Shown: one piece after another, positions 6,798 to 16,868 of the stretch
How the letters are laid out: the number at the start of each line of letters is the position of its first letter
How positions within the stretch are numbered: the stretch's first letter is position 1
DNA from: Paenibacillus sp. R14(2021)
GTDB taxonomy: Bacteria > Bacillota > Bacilli > Paenibacillales > Paenibacillaceae
Reading direction: 5' to 3'
Length of the DNA stretch: 64,000 nt
NCBI RefSeq assembly: GCF_019431355.1
Contig: NZ_CP080269.1
Location: forward strand, 62,001-126,000
Translations under genes and position numbers: made by a program
The notes under the pieces: generated by a model
What the model was told of the DNA's origin: nothing
The model's input: the letters and a program-made list of their open reading frames with translations, nothing else
The model's database searches: none

Positions 6798-9056
6798 ATG
6801 ACGAAACGAATAAAATTGCGGACGCTGCTGGTCGGAGGGGTAATCACCCTCCTTTTTGTTTTACTGGTCGGGCGCATCTATTGGGTTCAAGTCGTGAAAG
6901 CGGATTTTTGGACAGAGAAGGCGAAGGAAATCTGGTCGAGGTCGGAGACGCTCGTGCCTGCGCGGGGAACGATTTCCGACCGGGACGGCAACGTGCTGGC
7001 GATGGACGTATCGGCGTATACAGTGGCCGTCAATCCCAAGATCATTCATAAGCTGAAGCTCGAAGACGTGATCGTCAACAAGCTAAGCAGCGTGCTTGGC
7101 GTCTCCAAGTCCTCGATCCGCGAGATCGTCGAGGCTAAGAAAGACAATGGCGACTATTACGAGCAGCGCGAGATTCGCAAAGGCGGATGGAAGATCGACA
7201 AGGTTGTTTCCGACCGGATCGATAAGTTCAGAGAGCAGCTCAAGACGGATAATAAAGAAAAGGACGTAGGCATTTATCTTATCGATGAGAAGAAACGCTA
7301 TTATCCGAAGGGCACGCTCGCATCGCACATTCTCGGTTACGAGGATAAACAAGGAACTGCCGTCATGGGGCTGGAGGCATCGCTGAACAGCCAGCTGAAG
7401 GGCACGGATGGACAAATCAAGTATGAGCGGGACGGAAACGGGGTTATCCTCGATAACGGCACCGTTGATTTCAAGCCTTCCGTGGACGGGAAGAACGTCA
7501 AGCTGACGATCGATACAGACATTCAGCATTATATCGAGGATGCGATCAAAGAAACCTACGATAAATATCAACCGAAGAGCATTACAGCGATTGCTGCCGA
7601 CCCGCAAACGATGGAAATTTTGGGTATGGCCAATTTGCCAAGCTTCAATCCCAACACCTACTGGACGTCGCCGCAGGAGAACTTCTACGACCATGCGATC
7701 AAATCGCTGTACGAGCCAGGCTCGACGTTCAAAATCGTAACCCTGTCGGGAGCGGTGCAGGAAGGACTGTTTCATCCGAACGATACGTACAAGTCAGGTG
7801 CCATTCATGTGCCCGGCTCCTGGATTCATGACATCAAACGCGAAGGCTGGGGGACGATTACGTATCTGGAAGGGCTGAAACGGTCAAGTAACGTTGCATT
7901 CGTCAAGCTGGGCTATGAAGGGTTGAAAGCAGACAAGCTGATGCAGTATATTGCCGATTTCGGCTTCAGCAAGAAGACGGGCATCGAGCTGCCGGGCGAA
8001 ATACCGGGCTTGATCAATCCGAATCCGAATTATGCTTCCGAGGTGGCGACGGCTGCCTTCGGCCAAGGTAAAGTGCTGGTAACGCCAATTCAGCAGGTCG
8101 CGGCTGTTGCCGCGGTGGCGAATGGCGGCAAGCTACTTGTGCCGCATTTGGTCAAATCGATTGAGGATCCCGTCACGAAGAAGGTGACGGAAACGAAGCC
8201 TCAGCTGGTCCGCCAGGTAATTTCGGAGAACACTGCCAACCAGGTAGACGAATATTTGGAGCAGGTCGTGTCCGACCAGAAGATCGGAACCGGCCGCAAT
8301 GCCTACATCGAAGGCTATCGCGTTGCGGGCAAGACGGGTACGGCACAGAAGGTAATCGGGGGTGGCTACTCCGAAGACAAATACGTTATTTCTTTCATCG
8401 GCTTTGCCCCTGTCGGCAATCCGAAGATCGTCGTCTACATCGTTATCGACGAACCGAATGACCGTTTGGCGTCAGGCGGTACGGTAGCGGCGCCGGTCTT
8501 CAAGAAAATCGTGTCGCAAAGCTTGCGCCACATGGGCGTGAAGCCCATTATTACAAGTACTTCTACGCAGAACGAGCCTTCGAAGGATCAGACCGTAACG
8601 GTGCCGAACGTCCTTCAGCAAAGCCTCGCTCAAGCGAAGAAAGCACTGACCGACCGGAAGCTGAACTACGTCGTCGTGGGCAAGGGCGGCAAGGTGCTGA
8701 AGCAGATTCCGAAAGCGGATACGGCTGTCAGTCCCGATCAGAAGGTGTATATGCTGACGGAGGAGCAGAGCAAGCTGACCGCGCCGGATATGAGCGGACT
8801 CTCGATGCGCGATGCCATGCAAATGTGCGCGAACGTCAAGCTTCGCTGCATTACGAAGGGAGAAGGCTTCGTCAAATCGCAGGCGCAGATGGTGCTGAAC
8901 GGCAATAAAGTGCTCCAGCTCATCATGTCTCCGCCGGACGCAGAGCTTCTGCAGCAAGTCGAAGACGATGCAGAACAACAATCAGGGCAGAACGGAAGCA
9001 ACAAAAACACTAAAATCGGCGGCTCTGGTATTTCGGGAGGCTCCTCAGGGGGATAG
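6798..9056 (+). CDS. pbpB: Division-specific class B penicillin-binding protein with PASTA domains (PBP2B/FtsI type)
   Basis: This transpeptidase cross-links septal peptidoglycan. About 752 residues: an N-terminal membrane anchor (about 8-32), a pedestal/dimer region, and a transpeptidase domain with SxxK in EPGSTFKIV (about residue 309), SSN and KTGTAQ (about 512). Two PASTA repeats end the protein (about 590-715), followed by a Gly/Ser/Gln-rich tail. A GTG at 6789 is in frame but lacks a ribosome binding site; ATG 6798 has AGGTGA at 6787-6792. The paralogue spoVD follows 94 bp later, as in Bacillus. Confidence 0.95.
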   Translation: MTKRIKLRTLLVGGVITLLFVLLVGRIYWVQVVKADFWTEKAKEIWSRSETLVPARGTISDRDGNVLAMDVSAYTVAVNPKIIHKLKLEDVIVNKLSSVLGVSKSSIREIVEAKKDNGDYYEQREIRKGGWKIDKVVSDRIDKFREQLKTDNKEKDVGIYLIDEKKRYYPKGTLASHILGYEDKQGTAVMGLEASLNSQLKGTDGQIKYERDGNGVILDNGTVDFKPSVDGKNVKLTIDTDIQHYIEDAIKETYDKYQPKSITAIAADPQTMEILGMANLPSFNPNTYWTSPQENFYDHAIKSLYEPGSTFKIVTLSGAVQEGLFHPNDTYKSGAIHVPGSWIHDIKREGWGTITYLEGLKRSSNVAFVKLGYEGLKADKLMQYIADFGFSKKTGIELPGEIPGLINPNPNYASEVATAAFGQGKVLVTPIQQVAAVAAVANGGKLLVPHLVKSIEDPVTKKVTETKPQLVRQVISENTANQVDEYLEQVVSDQKIGTGRNAYIEGYRVAGKTGTAQKVIGGGYSEDKYVISFIGFAPVGNPKIVVYIVIDEPNDRLASGGTVAAPVFKKIVSQSLRHMGVKPIITSTSTQNEPSKDQTVTVPNVLQQSLAQAKKALTDRKLNYVVVGKGGKVLKQIPKADTAVSPDQKVYMLTEEQSKLTAPDMSGLSMRDAMQMCANVKLRCITKGEGFVKSQAQMVLNGNKVLQLIMSPPDAELLQQVEDDAEQQSGQNGSNKNTKIGGSGISGGSSGG

Positions 9057-9150
9057 CTTGTTCTAACCCCCTTGCCCGAAGAATAGGCTTGGATTAGGAA
9101 ACGGTTGGACGAACGTTCCCGTTTTACGAGCCTTTTCGGAGGGATGACAG

Positions 9151-11091
9151 GTGAAGGTTTCCAGCGTAACGATCAGGCGCCGTCTATTCACGGCGCTTCT
9201 CATTGGCGTTCTTGCATTCTCGCTTCTGGCCGGCAGACTGGGGTATGTACAGCTGTGGAAGGGCGAGGAGCTGGCGGCGAAGGCAGAGGATTCTTGGAGG
9301 CGGGAAATTCCGTTTTCCGCGAAGCGCGGCGAGATCATGGACCGAAACGGCAGCGTGCTTGCGTATAATATTAGTTCACCTACCATTATGGCGATTCCCG
9401 TTCAAGTGAAGGATGCGAGAGAGACGGCCGCCAAGCTGTCCGGCGTGCTGGATATGACCGCGGATAAGATATTTGGGATGATTACGAAGAAGGAACGGAT
9501 CGTCTATTTGAAGCCGGGCGGCCGCAAAATCACGGCGGAGAAGGCACAGCAAATCCGGGAAATGAATCTGCCCGGCATCGTCGTCTCCGAAGACAATAAG
9601 CGGTATTACCCGCTAGGCAGCTTCGCGTCCCATGTGCTCGGCTTTACGGGGATCGACAATCAGGGCTTAACGGGCATTGAAGCCAAATACGACGACGAGC
9701 TGCAGGGTATCAACGGCAACATCTCCTATTTGTCCGATGCCGCGGGCAGACCGATGCCTGGTTCTTCCGATACGTACGACGCGCCCAAGGACGGCCTGAA
9801 TTTGGAGCTTACGCTCGATAAGCAGATTCAAACGATCATGGAACGTGAGCTGGATCAGGCAATGGTGAAATTCCAAGCCGATGATATTATCGCGATCGCC
9901 ATGGATCCTAATAACGGGGAAATTCTCGGCATGGCCAGCCGGCCGACCTATGAGCCCGATAAGTACCGCGATGTCGATCCGCAGATCTATAACCGCAATC
10001 TGCCCATCTGGATGACGTACGAGCCTGGTTCAACCTTCAAGATCATTACGCTTGCAGCGGCGCTGGAAGAGAAGAAGGTAAATCTGCTCACCGATCATTT
10101 CTTTGATCCGGGCGCGGTGGAGATCGGCGGGGCGAGACTGCGATGCTGGAAGAAAGGCGGTCATGGCAGCCAGACGTTTCTGGAGGTCGTGCAAAATTCC
10201 TGCAACCCGGGATTCGTCGCTTTAGGCAACAGACTTGGCAAAGAGAAGCTTTTTGATTATATTAAGAACTTCGGGTTTGGCAAGAAGACCGGCATCGACC
10301 TTGGCGGCGAAGAGAACGGCATCATGTTCAAGATGAGCCAGGTAGGGCCTGTGGAGCTGGCTACTACGGCATTCGGGCAAGGTGTTTCGGTTACGCCGAT
10401 TCAGCAGATCGCAGCCGTCTCGGCAGCAATCAACGGCGGCACGCTCTATAAGCCGCACGTTGCCAAATCATGGGTAAACCCCGAAACGAATCAAGTGGTA
10501 AGCGCAGTGGAGCCGGAGGTCGTGCGCAAAGTGATATCCGAGCAGACAAGCACGCAGGTCCGCAATGCACTCGAGAGCGTCGTAGCTAAAGGAACCGGCC
10601 GCAATGCGTTTATCGACGGCTATCGGGTAGGGGGCAAAACAGGTACCGCGCAGAAGGTTATTAACGGTCGTTACTCGCCGAACGAGCATATCGTCTCGTT
10701 CATCGGCTTCGCGCCTGCGGACAACCCGAAGATCGTCGTCTATGTGGCGGTCGACAACCCGCAGGGCATTCAATTCGGGGGCGTCGTCGCGGCGCCGATC
10801 GTCCATAATATTTTGGAGGACGCGCTGCCGTACATGGGCGTTGCGCCGAGCACGAAGCAAATTAACAAAGAGTACAAGTACGGTGAAACACCGATCGTTA
10901 CGGTTCCGAATCTTATCGGCCAAACGGTCTCCGATATCTATGAAGATCTCAATATGAACTTTAATCTCACCTCCGCAGGAAGCGGAGATACGGTGATCAG
11001 ACAATCTCCGGCCGCAGGAACGCGCGTCGACAGAGGGTCAACCATTCGGATTTATTTAGCCAAAGACGATGATGAAACGAAAACTCCCTGA
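9151..11091 (+). CDS. spoVD: Stage V sporulation protein D (sporulation-specific penicillin-binding protein)
   Basis: SpoVD is the class B transpeptidase for spore cortex peptidoglycan. The 646-residue protein repeats the architecture of the upstream gene: membrane anchor (about 8-28), dimer domain, SxxK in EPGSTFKII (about 294), SCNP and KTGTAQ (about 497), but only one PASTA repeat (about 582-640). The single PASTA and its place between pbpB and murE identify it as SpoVD rather than a second vegetative enzyme. The GTG start follows TCGGAGGG at good spacing. Confidence 0.93.
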   Translation: MKVSSVTIRRRLFTALLIGVLAFSLLAGRLGYVQLWKGEELAAKAEDSWRREIPFSAKRGEIMDRNGSVLAYNISSPTIMAIPVQVKDARETAAKLSGVLDMTADKIFGMITKKERIVYLKPGGRKITAEKAQQIREMNLPGIVVSEDNKRYYPLGSFASHVLGFTGIDNQGLTGIEAKYDDELQGINGNISYLSDAAGRPMPGSSDTYDAPKDGLNLELTLDKQIQTIMERELDQAMVKFQADDIIAIAMDPNNGEILGMASRPTYEPDKYRDVDPQIYNRNLPIWMTYEPGSTFKIITLAAALEEKKVNLLTDHFFDPGAVEIGGARLRCWKKGGHGSQTFLEVVQNSCNPGFVALGNRLGKEKLFDYIKNFGFGKKTGIDLGGEENGIMFKMSQVGPVELATTAFGQGVSVTPIQQIAAVSAAINGGTLYKPHVAKSWVNPETNQVVSAVEPEVVRKVISEQTSTQVRNALESVVAKGTGRNAFIDGYRVGGKTGTAQKVINGRYSPNEHIVSFIGFAPADNPKIVVYVAVDNPQGIQFGGVVAAPIVHNILEDALPYMGVAPSTKQINKEYKYGETPIVTVPNLIGQTVSDIYEDLNMNFNLTSAGSGDTVIRQSPAAGTRVDRGSTIRIYLAKDDDETKTP

Positions 11092-11187
11092 CTATAATGA
11101 GTATAGATAGAAGAAGCAGGCTGCGCCGTATGCTTGCAGCTTCGGCGCATGGTAAGCCTGATGTGCTCATGGGAGGGGACCCAAGCG

Positions 11188-12672
11188 ATGCGGGTGAAAG
11201 AACTGGCTTCACTGCTGCTTACTGCTGTCCTTATCGGAGAAGGGGAAACGGAAATCAACGGGATCGAGATCGATTCCCGTAAAATCACGCCGGGCTGCGT
11301 CTTTATTTGCCTGCGCGGCCACAAGGCTGACGGTCATGACTACGCGGGCGAGGCGGTAGCGGGCGGTGCTGCGGCTCTCATCGTAGAACGGCTGTTGGAG
11401 GTGCCCGTCCCTCAAATCCTCGTGAAGGACAGCCGTCATGCGATGGCCGTCATCGGCGATTACTACTACGGTCAGCCAAGCCGCAGGCTGAAGCTGATCG
11501 GCGTTACGGGCACCAATGGCAAGACGACGACAACGTATCTGATCGAACGGATTCTTAGAGATGCCGGACATGCGCCGGGTGTCATCGGTACCGTTGAAAT
11601 GCGGTTTGCCGGCACTTCGCTCCCCATGTCGGGGACGACGCCGGAGGCGCTGGAGCTGCAGCGATCGCTGCATGCAATGGCAGAGGCGGGGACGGACTAC
11701 TGCGTGATGGAGGTGTCCTCGCATGCGCTGGAGCAGGGCAGGGTGAAGGGCTGCCGGTATCGGACGGCGATCTTCACGAATCTAACGCAGGATCATCTGG
11801 ACTATCATGCCACGATGGAACGCTACGCGGCAGCAAAAGGGTTGTTCTTTACCCGGCTCGGCAATGAATTTGCCGTGCTGCCCGAGAATCGGCTGTTTGC
11901 CGTGTTGAACGCGGACGACCCGGCATCGCCGGGATACGCCTCCGCTACCGCGGCTGAAGTCGTGACGTACGGCATGGAGCATGATGCGGACGTTAGAGCT
12001 TCGAAGGTTCGCATTACGGCGCACGGCACGTCGTTCCATGTGGAGACGTTCGCCGGTTCGGCAGACATTACGCTGCGTATGGCCGGCAAGTACAATGTGT
12101 ACAATGCGCTTGGAGCGATAAGCGCCGCGCTCATCGAAGGCATCCCGCTGCGTCAAATAAAGAGCAGCCTTGAAGCACTTCCCGGTGTCCCCGGCAGAGT
12201 CGAGGGGGTGAACGCCGGTCAGCCCTTTGCCGTGATCGTCGACTACGCGCACACGCCGGATGGACTAGAGAACGTGCTAAAGGCGGTCAAGGAATTCACG
12301 GCCGGCCGGCTGATCTGCGTCTTCGGCTGCGGCGGGGACCGCGACCGGACGAAACGGCCCCTGATGGGTGCCATTTCGGCGCGTTATGCTGATTACAGCC
12401 TCATTACGTCCGACAATCCGCGGACAGAGGAGCCGGATCGAATTCTTGCGGACATCGAAGCCGGATTGCTGCAAAACAGCGTCCCGAAAGACCGTTACGA
12501 ACTGCTTGCCGACCGCCGATGCGCGATACAAAAAGCGGTTGAAATGGCGCGGCGTGACGATGTAGTATTAATTGCGGGGAAAGGCCACGAAACCTATCAA
12601 GATATTCGCGGCGTCAAGTATGCGTTTGACGACCGTGAGGTGGCTAAAGAAGCGATAAGGAGTCTTTCATAG
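11188..12672 (+). CDS. murE: UDP-MurNAc-L-Ala-D-Glu:meso-diaminopimelate ligase MurE
   Basis: MurE adds the third residue of the stem peptide. 494 residues with the ATP loop GVTGTNGKTTTT near residue 110, a C-terminal Mur ligase domain, and DNPRTEEP near 410, the signature of enzymes that use meso-diaminopimelate rather than lysine. This agrees with dapL being present in the window. The frame is open upstream to 11134, but ATG 11188 has GGGAGGGG nine bases before it and matches the family start. Its stop overlaps the murF start by one base. Confidence 0.96.
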   Translation: MRVKELASLLLTAVLIGEGETEINGIEIDSRKITPGCVFICLRGHKADGHDYAGEAVAGGAAALIVERLLEVPVPQILVKDSRHAMAVIGDYYYGQPSRRLKLIGVTGTNGKTTTTYLIERILRDAGHAPGVIGTVEMRFAGTSLPMSGTTPEALELQRSLHAMAEAGTDYCVMEVSSHALEQGRVKGCRYRTAIFTNLTQDHLDYHATMERYAAAKGLFFTRLGNEFAVLPENRLFAVLNADDPASPGYASATAAEVVTYGMEHDADVRASKVRITAHGTSFHVETFAGSADITLRMAGKYNVYNALGAISAALIEGIPLRQIKSSLEALPGVPGRVEGVNAGQPFAVIVDYAHTPDGLENVLKAVKEFTAGRLICVFGCGGDRDRTKRPLMGAISARYADYSLITSDNPRTEEPDRILADIEAGLLQNSVPKDRYELLADRRCAIQKAVEMARRDDVVLIAGKGHETYQDIRGVKYAFDDREVAKEAIRSLS

Positions 12673-14075
12673 TGATCAAACGACCCATACATGACATTGC
12701 CGCTTTGTGCGGCGGCACTATTATTAATAACGGCGACAGGCTAATTGCCGGTGTCACGATTAATTCCCGGGCAGTCGCGCCCGGGCAATTGTTCGTGCCG
12801 ATTATCGGCGAGCGGTTCGACGGACATGATTTCGCGGCGGATGCAATCGCCAAAGGCGCCGCCGGAACGCTCTGGCAGAGGGACAAGGCGGTGCCTGATG
12901 CGCTGGCGGATGCGCCGATTATACTCGTCGACGACACGACGACGGCACTGCAGCTGCTTGCGGCCAATTACCGCGACGAGCTGGGGCTTAAAGTGGTTGG
13001 TGTAACGGGAAGCAACGGCAAGACGACGACGAAGGACATGGTCGCCGCGGTGCTGTCGGGACTCTTCCGCGTTCACAAGACGGAAGGCAACCTTAACAAT
13101 CATTTGGGTTTACCGCTTACCGTGCTTGAGCTCGACGAGCAGATCGACGTCGTCGTGCTGGAAATGGGCATGAGCGAGTTCGGCGAAATCGACCTGCTGA
13201 CCCGTCTGGCGAAGCCGGATATCGCGATTATTACGAACATCGGCGATGCGCATATGCTTCAGCTGGGCTCGCGCGCAGGCATCGCGAAGGCGAAGCTCGA
13301 AATCGTCGCAGGACTTCGTTCCGGCGGATTGCTGCTGATGAACGGCGACGAGCCGCTGTTGGCGGAAGGCATCAAGAGCGCGCAGCTCGCGCAAGGCGTA
13401 GAGGTGCAGACGTTCGGCTTTAACGCAGGCAGCCGCTGGGTCGCTGAGCAGGTGACCGTAGATGCGACATCCTCCTTGTTCGACCTGAAGGGTGATGCGG
13501 AGTTTAAGCGCGTAGCACTCCCCGTTGCGGGAACGCATAACGTGTCCAACGCGCTGGCGGCGATTGCCGCGGCGAAGAAGCTGGGCGTGCCGGCCGAGGT
13601 CATCCGCGAAGGCTTCCGGACGCTCAAGCTGACCGGCATGCGGATCGAGCCGATTCGCGCGGCGAACGGCGCAATGGTCCTGAATGACGCTTATAATGCG
13701 AACCCGACCGCGGTTCGCGCCGCAATCGACCTAGTTGCCGGCCTTACCGGCTATAACCGCAAATGGCTCGTGCTCGGCGATATGCTGGAGCTTGGCCCGC
13801 AGGAGGAAGCGATGCACGGTGAAATCGGCGCCTACGTGACGCCGGCCAAAGCCGATGTCGTGCTGACGTACGGCAAGCTTTCCCGCCATACCGCGGCTGA
13901 AGCGGCCAAACAATTTGCCGGCAGCGGAACCGAAGAGAAGGTACATGCATTCGAGGATAAAGCACAATTGACGGCGTGGCTGCTTTCGCATGTCGTACCG
14001 GAAGATCTTGTACTTGTGAAAGGATCGCGCGGGATGCGCATGGAAGAAATCGTCCATGCCCTGCAGCGCGCATAG
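12672..14075 (+). CDS. murF: UDP-MurNAc-tripeptide:D-Ala-D-Ala ligase MurF
   Basis: MurF completes the UDP-MurNAc-pentapeptide in the cytoplasm. The 467-residue protein shows GVTGSNGKTTTKD near residue 110, LNNHLGLPLT near 140 and NDAYNANPTAVRAA near 338, all Mur ligase hallmarks. The GTG start overlaps the last base of the murE stop codon, and AGGAGT lies just upstream inside murE. mraY follows after 9 bp. Confidence 0.96.
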   Translation: MIKRPIHDIAALCGGTIINNGDRLIAGVTINSRAVAPGQLFVPIIGERFDGHDFAADAIAKGAAGTLWQRDKAVPDALADAPIILVDDTTTALQLLAANYRDELGLKVVGVTGSNGKTTTKDMVAAVLSGLFRVHKTEGNLNNHLGLPLTVLELDEQIDVVVLEMGMSEFGEIDLLTRLAKPDIAIITNIGDAHMLQLGSRAGIAKAKLEIVAGLRSGGLLLMNGDEPLLAEGIKSAQLAQGVEVQTFGFNAGSRWVAEQVTVDATSSLFDLKGDAEFKRVALPVAGTHNVSNALAAIAAAKKLGVPAEVIREGFRTLKLTGMRIEPIRAANGAMVLNDAYNANPTAVRAAIDLVAGLTGYNRKWLVLGDMLELGPQEEAMHGEIGAYVTPAKADVVLTYGKLSRHTAAEAAKQFAGSGTEEKVHAFEDKAQLTAWLLSHVVPEDLVLVKGSRGMRMEEIVHALQRA

Positions 14076-14084
14076 AGGTGAAAC

Positions 14085-15041
14085 ATGGACGTTAAGGTCA
14101 TACTTCTGTCAATCGGCGCTTCCTTCATGCTTGCGGTATTATTCGGACCTTTGTTCATTCCGCTGCTGCGCCGGCTCAAATTCGGTCAGCAGATCCGTAC
14201 TGACGGCCCGCAAAGCCACTTGAAAAAAACAGGCACCCCAACGATGGGCGGCATCATTATACTTCTTGCGGTACTGCTTGCGTTCTTGAAGTTTTCCGAA
14301 AAAACGCAGGAGTTCTGGGTGCTTCTCGTCGCCTGTCTTGGCTTCGGTCTGGTAGGCTTCCTGGACGACTATATCAAGATCGCATTGAAACGTTCGCTAG
14401 GCTTAACGGCATTCCAAAAGCTGTTTGGCCAGCTGCTCTTCTCGGTTATAATTTGCGTGCTGCTCTATCAGATGCATCACAGCACGGTTATTGGCATTCC
14501 CGGTACGTCCGTTTCATTCGAATTCGGCTGGTTCTACTATCCATTCGTTATTATTATGATGTTCGCTACGTCTAACGCCGTCAACTTCACGGACGGCGTA
14601 GACGGCTTGCTGGGCGGGACAGGCGCTGTCGCGTTCACGGCATTTACGATTCTAGCCCTGCATGCCAGCGAGCATGAATCGGCAATCTTCTCGGCAACGA
14701 TGGTCGGCGCCTTGCTCGGCTTCTTGGTCTTCAATGCGCATCCGGCCAAAGTGTTCATGGGTGATTCGGGTTCGCTCGGTATCGGCGGCGGTATGGCGGC
14801 CGTCGCGGTTCTGACCAAAAATGAAATCTTGCTCGTCATCATCGGCGGCGTCTTCGTTCTGGAAATGCTGTCCGTGATTCTGCAAGTCGGTTCGTTCAAA
14901 ATGAGAGGCAAACGTATTTTCAAAATGAGCCCGATTCACCATCATTTTGAATTATCCGGCTGGTCCGAATGGAAAGTCGTCACCATGTTCTGGCTCGTCG
15001 GCATCATCTTCGCAGCCGCAGGCATCCTGTTAGGCCATTAA
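14085..15041 (+). CDS. mraY: Phospho-N-acetylmuramoyl-pentapeptide transferase MraY
   Basis: MraY makes lipid I from UDP-MurNAc-pentapeptide and undecaprenyl phosphate at the membrane. The 318-residue integral membrane protein has about ten hydrophobic segments and the catalytic motifs FLDDYIK (about 87), NFTDGVDGL (about 166) and MSPIHHHFE (about 282). AGAGGTGAAAC precedes ATG 14085. A repeat island of 390 bp separates it from murD, breaking the otherwise tight gene spacing. Confidence 0.97.
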   Translation: MDVKVILLSIGASFMLAVLFGPLFIPLLRRLKFGQQIRTDGPQSHLKKTGTPTMGGIIILLAVLLAFLKFSEKTQEFWVLLVACLGFGLVGFLDDYIKIALKRSLGLTAFQKLFGQLLFSVIICVLLYQMHHSTVIGIPGTSVSFEFGWFYYPFVIIMMFATSNAVNFTDGVDGLLGGTGAVAFTAFTILALHASEHESAIFSATMVGALLGFLVFNAHPAKVFMGDSGSLGIGGGMAAVAVLTKNEILLVIIGGVFVLEMLSVILQVGSFKMRGKRIFKMSPIHHHFELSGWSEWKVVTMFWLVGIIFAAAGILLGH

Positions 15042-15431
15042 AAAGTCCCGCAGGGACAAGGCAGCACAGCTGCCGAGCCCTTACAAAGTCCCGCAGGGAC
15101 AAGGCAGCGCAGCTGCCGAGCACTAACTAGCGAGCCGAAATGGGAGCGTGTCCCGCAAGGGACGAAAGCGGGCTATTCGTCACCACGAGCTCATCAAGCG
15201 TCTCAGCAGCGCCAACGTTCTTCCAGGCGCAGTCAGCCAGGTAACCCGGGAGCGCCAATGGTAAAGTCTGTCCCGCCAGGGACATCGAGCCTTCCGCCGC
15301 ACCCAGCAGGAGCGCCTCAGCAGCACCAACGTTATCCCCCAATTCGGGTGTCCAGAGGGCGGAGCCCTTGGAATCCCCCTTTCCAAGGGGGACTTAGGGG
15401 GATGTCCCGCCCTACAACAAGGAGGAGAATC
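15042..15431 (+). repeat. Intergenic island of palindromic and direct repeats between mraY and murD
   Basis: A 37-bp unit beginning AAAGTCCCGCAGGGAC is present twice with one mismatch, at 15042-15078 and 15085-15121 (43-bp period). Each unit holds two small palindromes: GTCCC-GCA-GGGAC and GGCAGC/GCTGCC. Further GTCCC/GGGAC hairpins lie at 15150-15163 and 15270-15283. An 18-bp direct repeat, CTCAGCAGC(G/A)CCAACGTT, occurs at about 15201-15219 and 15316-15333. CCCCCTT-tcc-AAGGGGG (15375-15391) is followed by ACTTAGGGGGATGT, which resembles a G-rich repeat known from several phyla. No convincing protein is encoded. Possible roles are REP-like mobile repeats or mRNA processing or pausing elements. 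Confidence 0.8.
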
Positions 15432-16868
15432 ATGAAACACCCATCCTTTTACAAGGATCAGCAGGTTGTCGTATTGGGTTTGGCCAGAAGCGGGGTCAGC
15501 GTCGCGAAGCTGTTCCATAAGCTCGGCGCGGTGGTCACCGTTAACGATATGAAAGATCGTAAAATGAGCCCCGAAGCGGACGAACTGGACGCTTTGGGCA
15601 TTTCTGTTATTTGCGGCGGTCATCCGGATGACCTGATTGGACCGGACACGGCGCTGGTTGTCAAAAATCCGGGTATCCCGTACACATCGCCGCCAGTCGT
15701 GCAGGCCTTAGAGCAAGGCATCGAGATCGTCACGGAAGTGGAAGTCGCCTACTTGCTGTCGCCTGCGCCGATCATCGGCATTACGGGCTCGAACGGCAAG
15801 ACGACAACGACTTCCTGGATCGGCGAAATGCTGGAGGCGGCCGGTCTGAAGCCGATGGTCGCGGGCAATATCGGAACGCCGCTCTGCGAAGCAGCACAGA
15901 TAGCAGAAGCGGACAATTGGATCGTCGCGGAGCTCAGCAGCTTCCAGCTGAAAGGCACGACCGGTTTCCGCCCGCGGATCGCACTGCTGCTCAACATCGT
16001 GGAGACGCATCTGGATTACCATGGCGGCATGGAGGATTATATCGCGTCCAAGGCGAAGCTGTTCGCCAACCAGACGAAGGACGACATCGCCGTGCTGAAT
16101 GCCGACGATCCTGTTTGCCGGGACCTGATGAATTCGGGCAAGCTGCAGGCGAGCATCATCCCGTTTGCAGTGACGGAAGAGCTGACTTACGGCATATGCG
16201 TTACTCCAGCTTATCCGGCGGAGCTAAGCGAGCCTATCGGAGACGTCGAACGCAACATCGTTTGGCGCGATAAGGAAGGCGGCGAACGCATCATCATCGG
16301 CGTCGCGGAGCTCGGCATTCCGGGCCGCCACAATGCGTCGAACGCGCTGGCTGCGATCGCGGCCTGTCTCGCGGCAGGCGCTTCCGCCGGCTCGCTGACA
16401 GAACCGCTGCGGGAATTCCGCGGCTTCGAGCACCGGCTCGAATACGTACGCGAACGCGATGGCGTGGCGTATTATAACGATTCCAAAGCGACGAACCCAA
16501 CGGCTACCATCATCGCGGTTCGTTCATTCCCGCCGCGCATCGTTCTGATCGCCGGGGGACTCGACCGCGGCTCGGACTATATGGAGCTGGTTCCGCATTT
16601 CCGCGATCAAGTGAAGGCAGTCGTCGCAATTGGCGAAACGCGTGGCAAGATTGCCGCCGTCGCTGAATCGGCAGGTTTAGCGGTCATCAAAATCGTCGAA
16701 CCTGAAGAGGACGCCGAAAGCACGCTGCAGCAAGCTGTGCGCGCTGCAGCCTCCATCGCGGAGCCGGGAGACACCGTACTGTTGTCGCCGGCATGCGCAA
16801 GCTGGGATATGTTTAAATCCTATGAGCAGCGGGGGCGCATTTTTAAGCAATCGGCGCATAACTTGTAA
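15432..16868 (+). CDS. murD: UDP-N-acetylmuramoyl-L-alanine:D-glutamate ligase MurD
   Basis: MurD adds D-glutamate to UDP-MurNAc-L-Ala. The 478-residue product starts with a Rossmann-like N-terminal domain (VVVLGLARSGVSVAK), then GITGSNGKTTTT near 118 and AELSSFQL near 165. The C-terminal domain has YNDSKATNPTAT near 345 and LLSPACASWDMF near 455. The reading frame is open back to 15258 through the repeat island, but ATG 15432 has AAGGAGGAG at the right distance and matches the family start. Confidence 0.96.
   Translation: MKHPSFYKDQQVVVLGLARSGVSVAKLFHKLGAVVTVNDMKDRKMSPEADELDALGISVICGGHPDDLIGPDTALVVKNPGIPYTSPPVVQALEQGIEIVTEVEVAYLLSPAPIIGITGSNGKTTTTSWIGEMLEAAGLKPMVAGNIGTPLCEAAQIAEADNWIVAELSSFQLKGTTGFRPRIALLLNIVETHLDYHGGMEDYIASKAKLFANQTKDDIAVLNADDPVCRDLMNSGKLQASIIPFAVTEELTYGICVTPAYPAELSEPIGDVERNIVWRDKEGGERIIIGVAELGIPGRHNASNALAAIAACLAAGASAGSLTEPLREFRGFEHRLEYVRERDGVAYYNDSKATNPTATIIAVRSFPPRIVLIAGGLDRGSDYMELVPHFRDQVKAVVAIGETRGKIAAVAESAGLAVIKIVEPEEDAESTLQQAVRAAASIAEPGDTVLLSPACASWDMFKSYEQRGRIFKQSAHNL

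Noticed and set aside
15042-15121. CRISPR array in the two 37-bp repeats
   Set aside because: There are only two units with a 6-bp gap, no spacers and no cas genes.
15127-15342. Minus-strand open frame with repeated NVGAAE units in the repeat island
   Set aside because: The peptide repeat simply reflects the 18-bp DNA direct repeat; there is no ribosome binding site or known family.
15258-15431. N-terminal extension of murD through the repeat island
   Set aside because: MurD homology and the AAGGAGGAG site point to ATG 15432. The extension would translate palindromic repeats.
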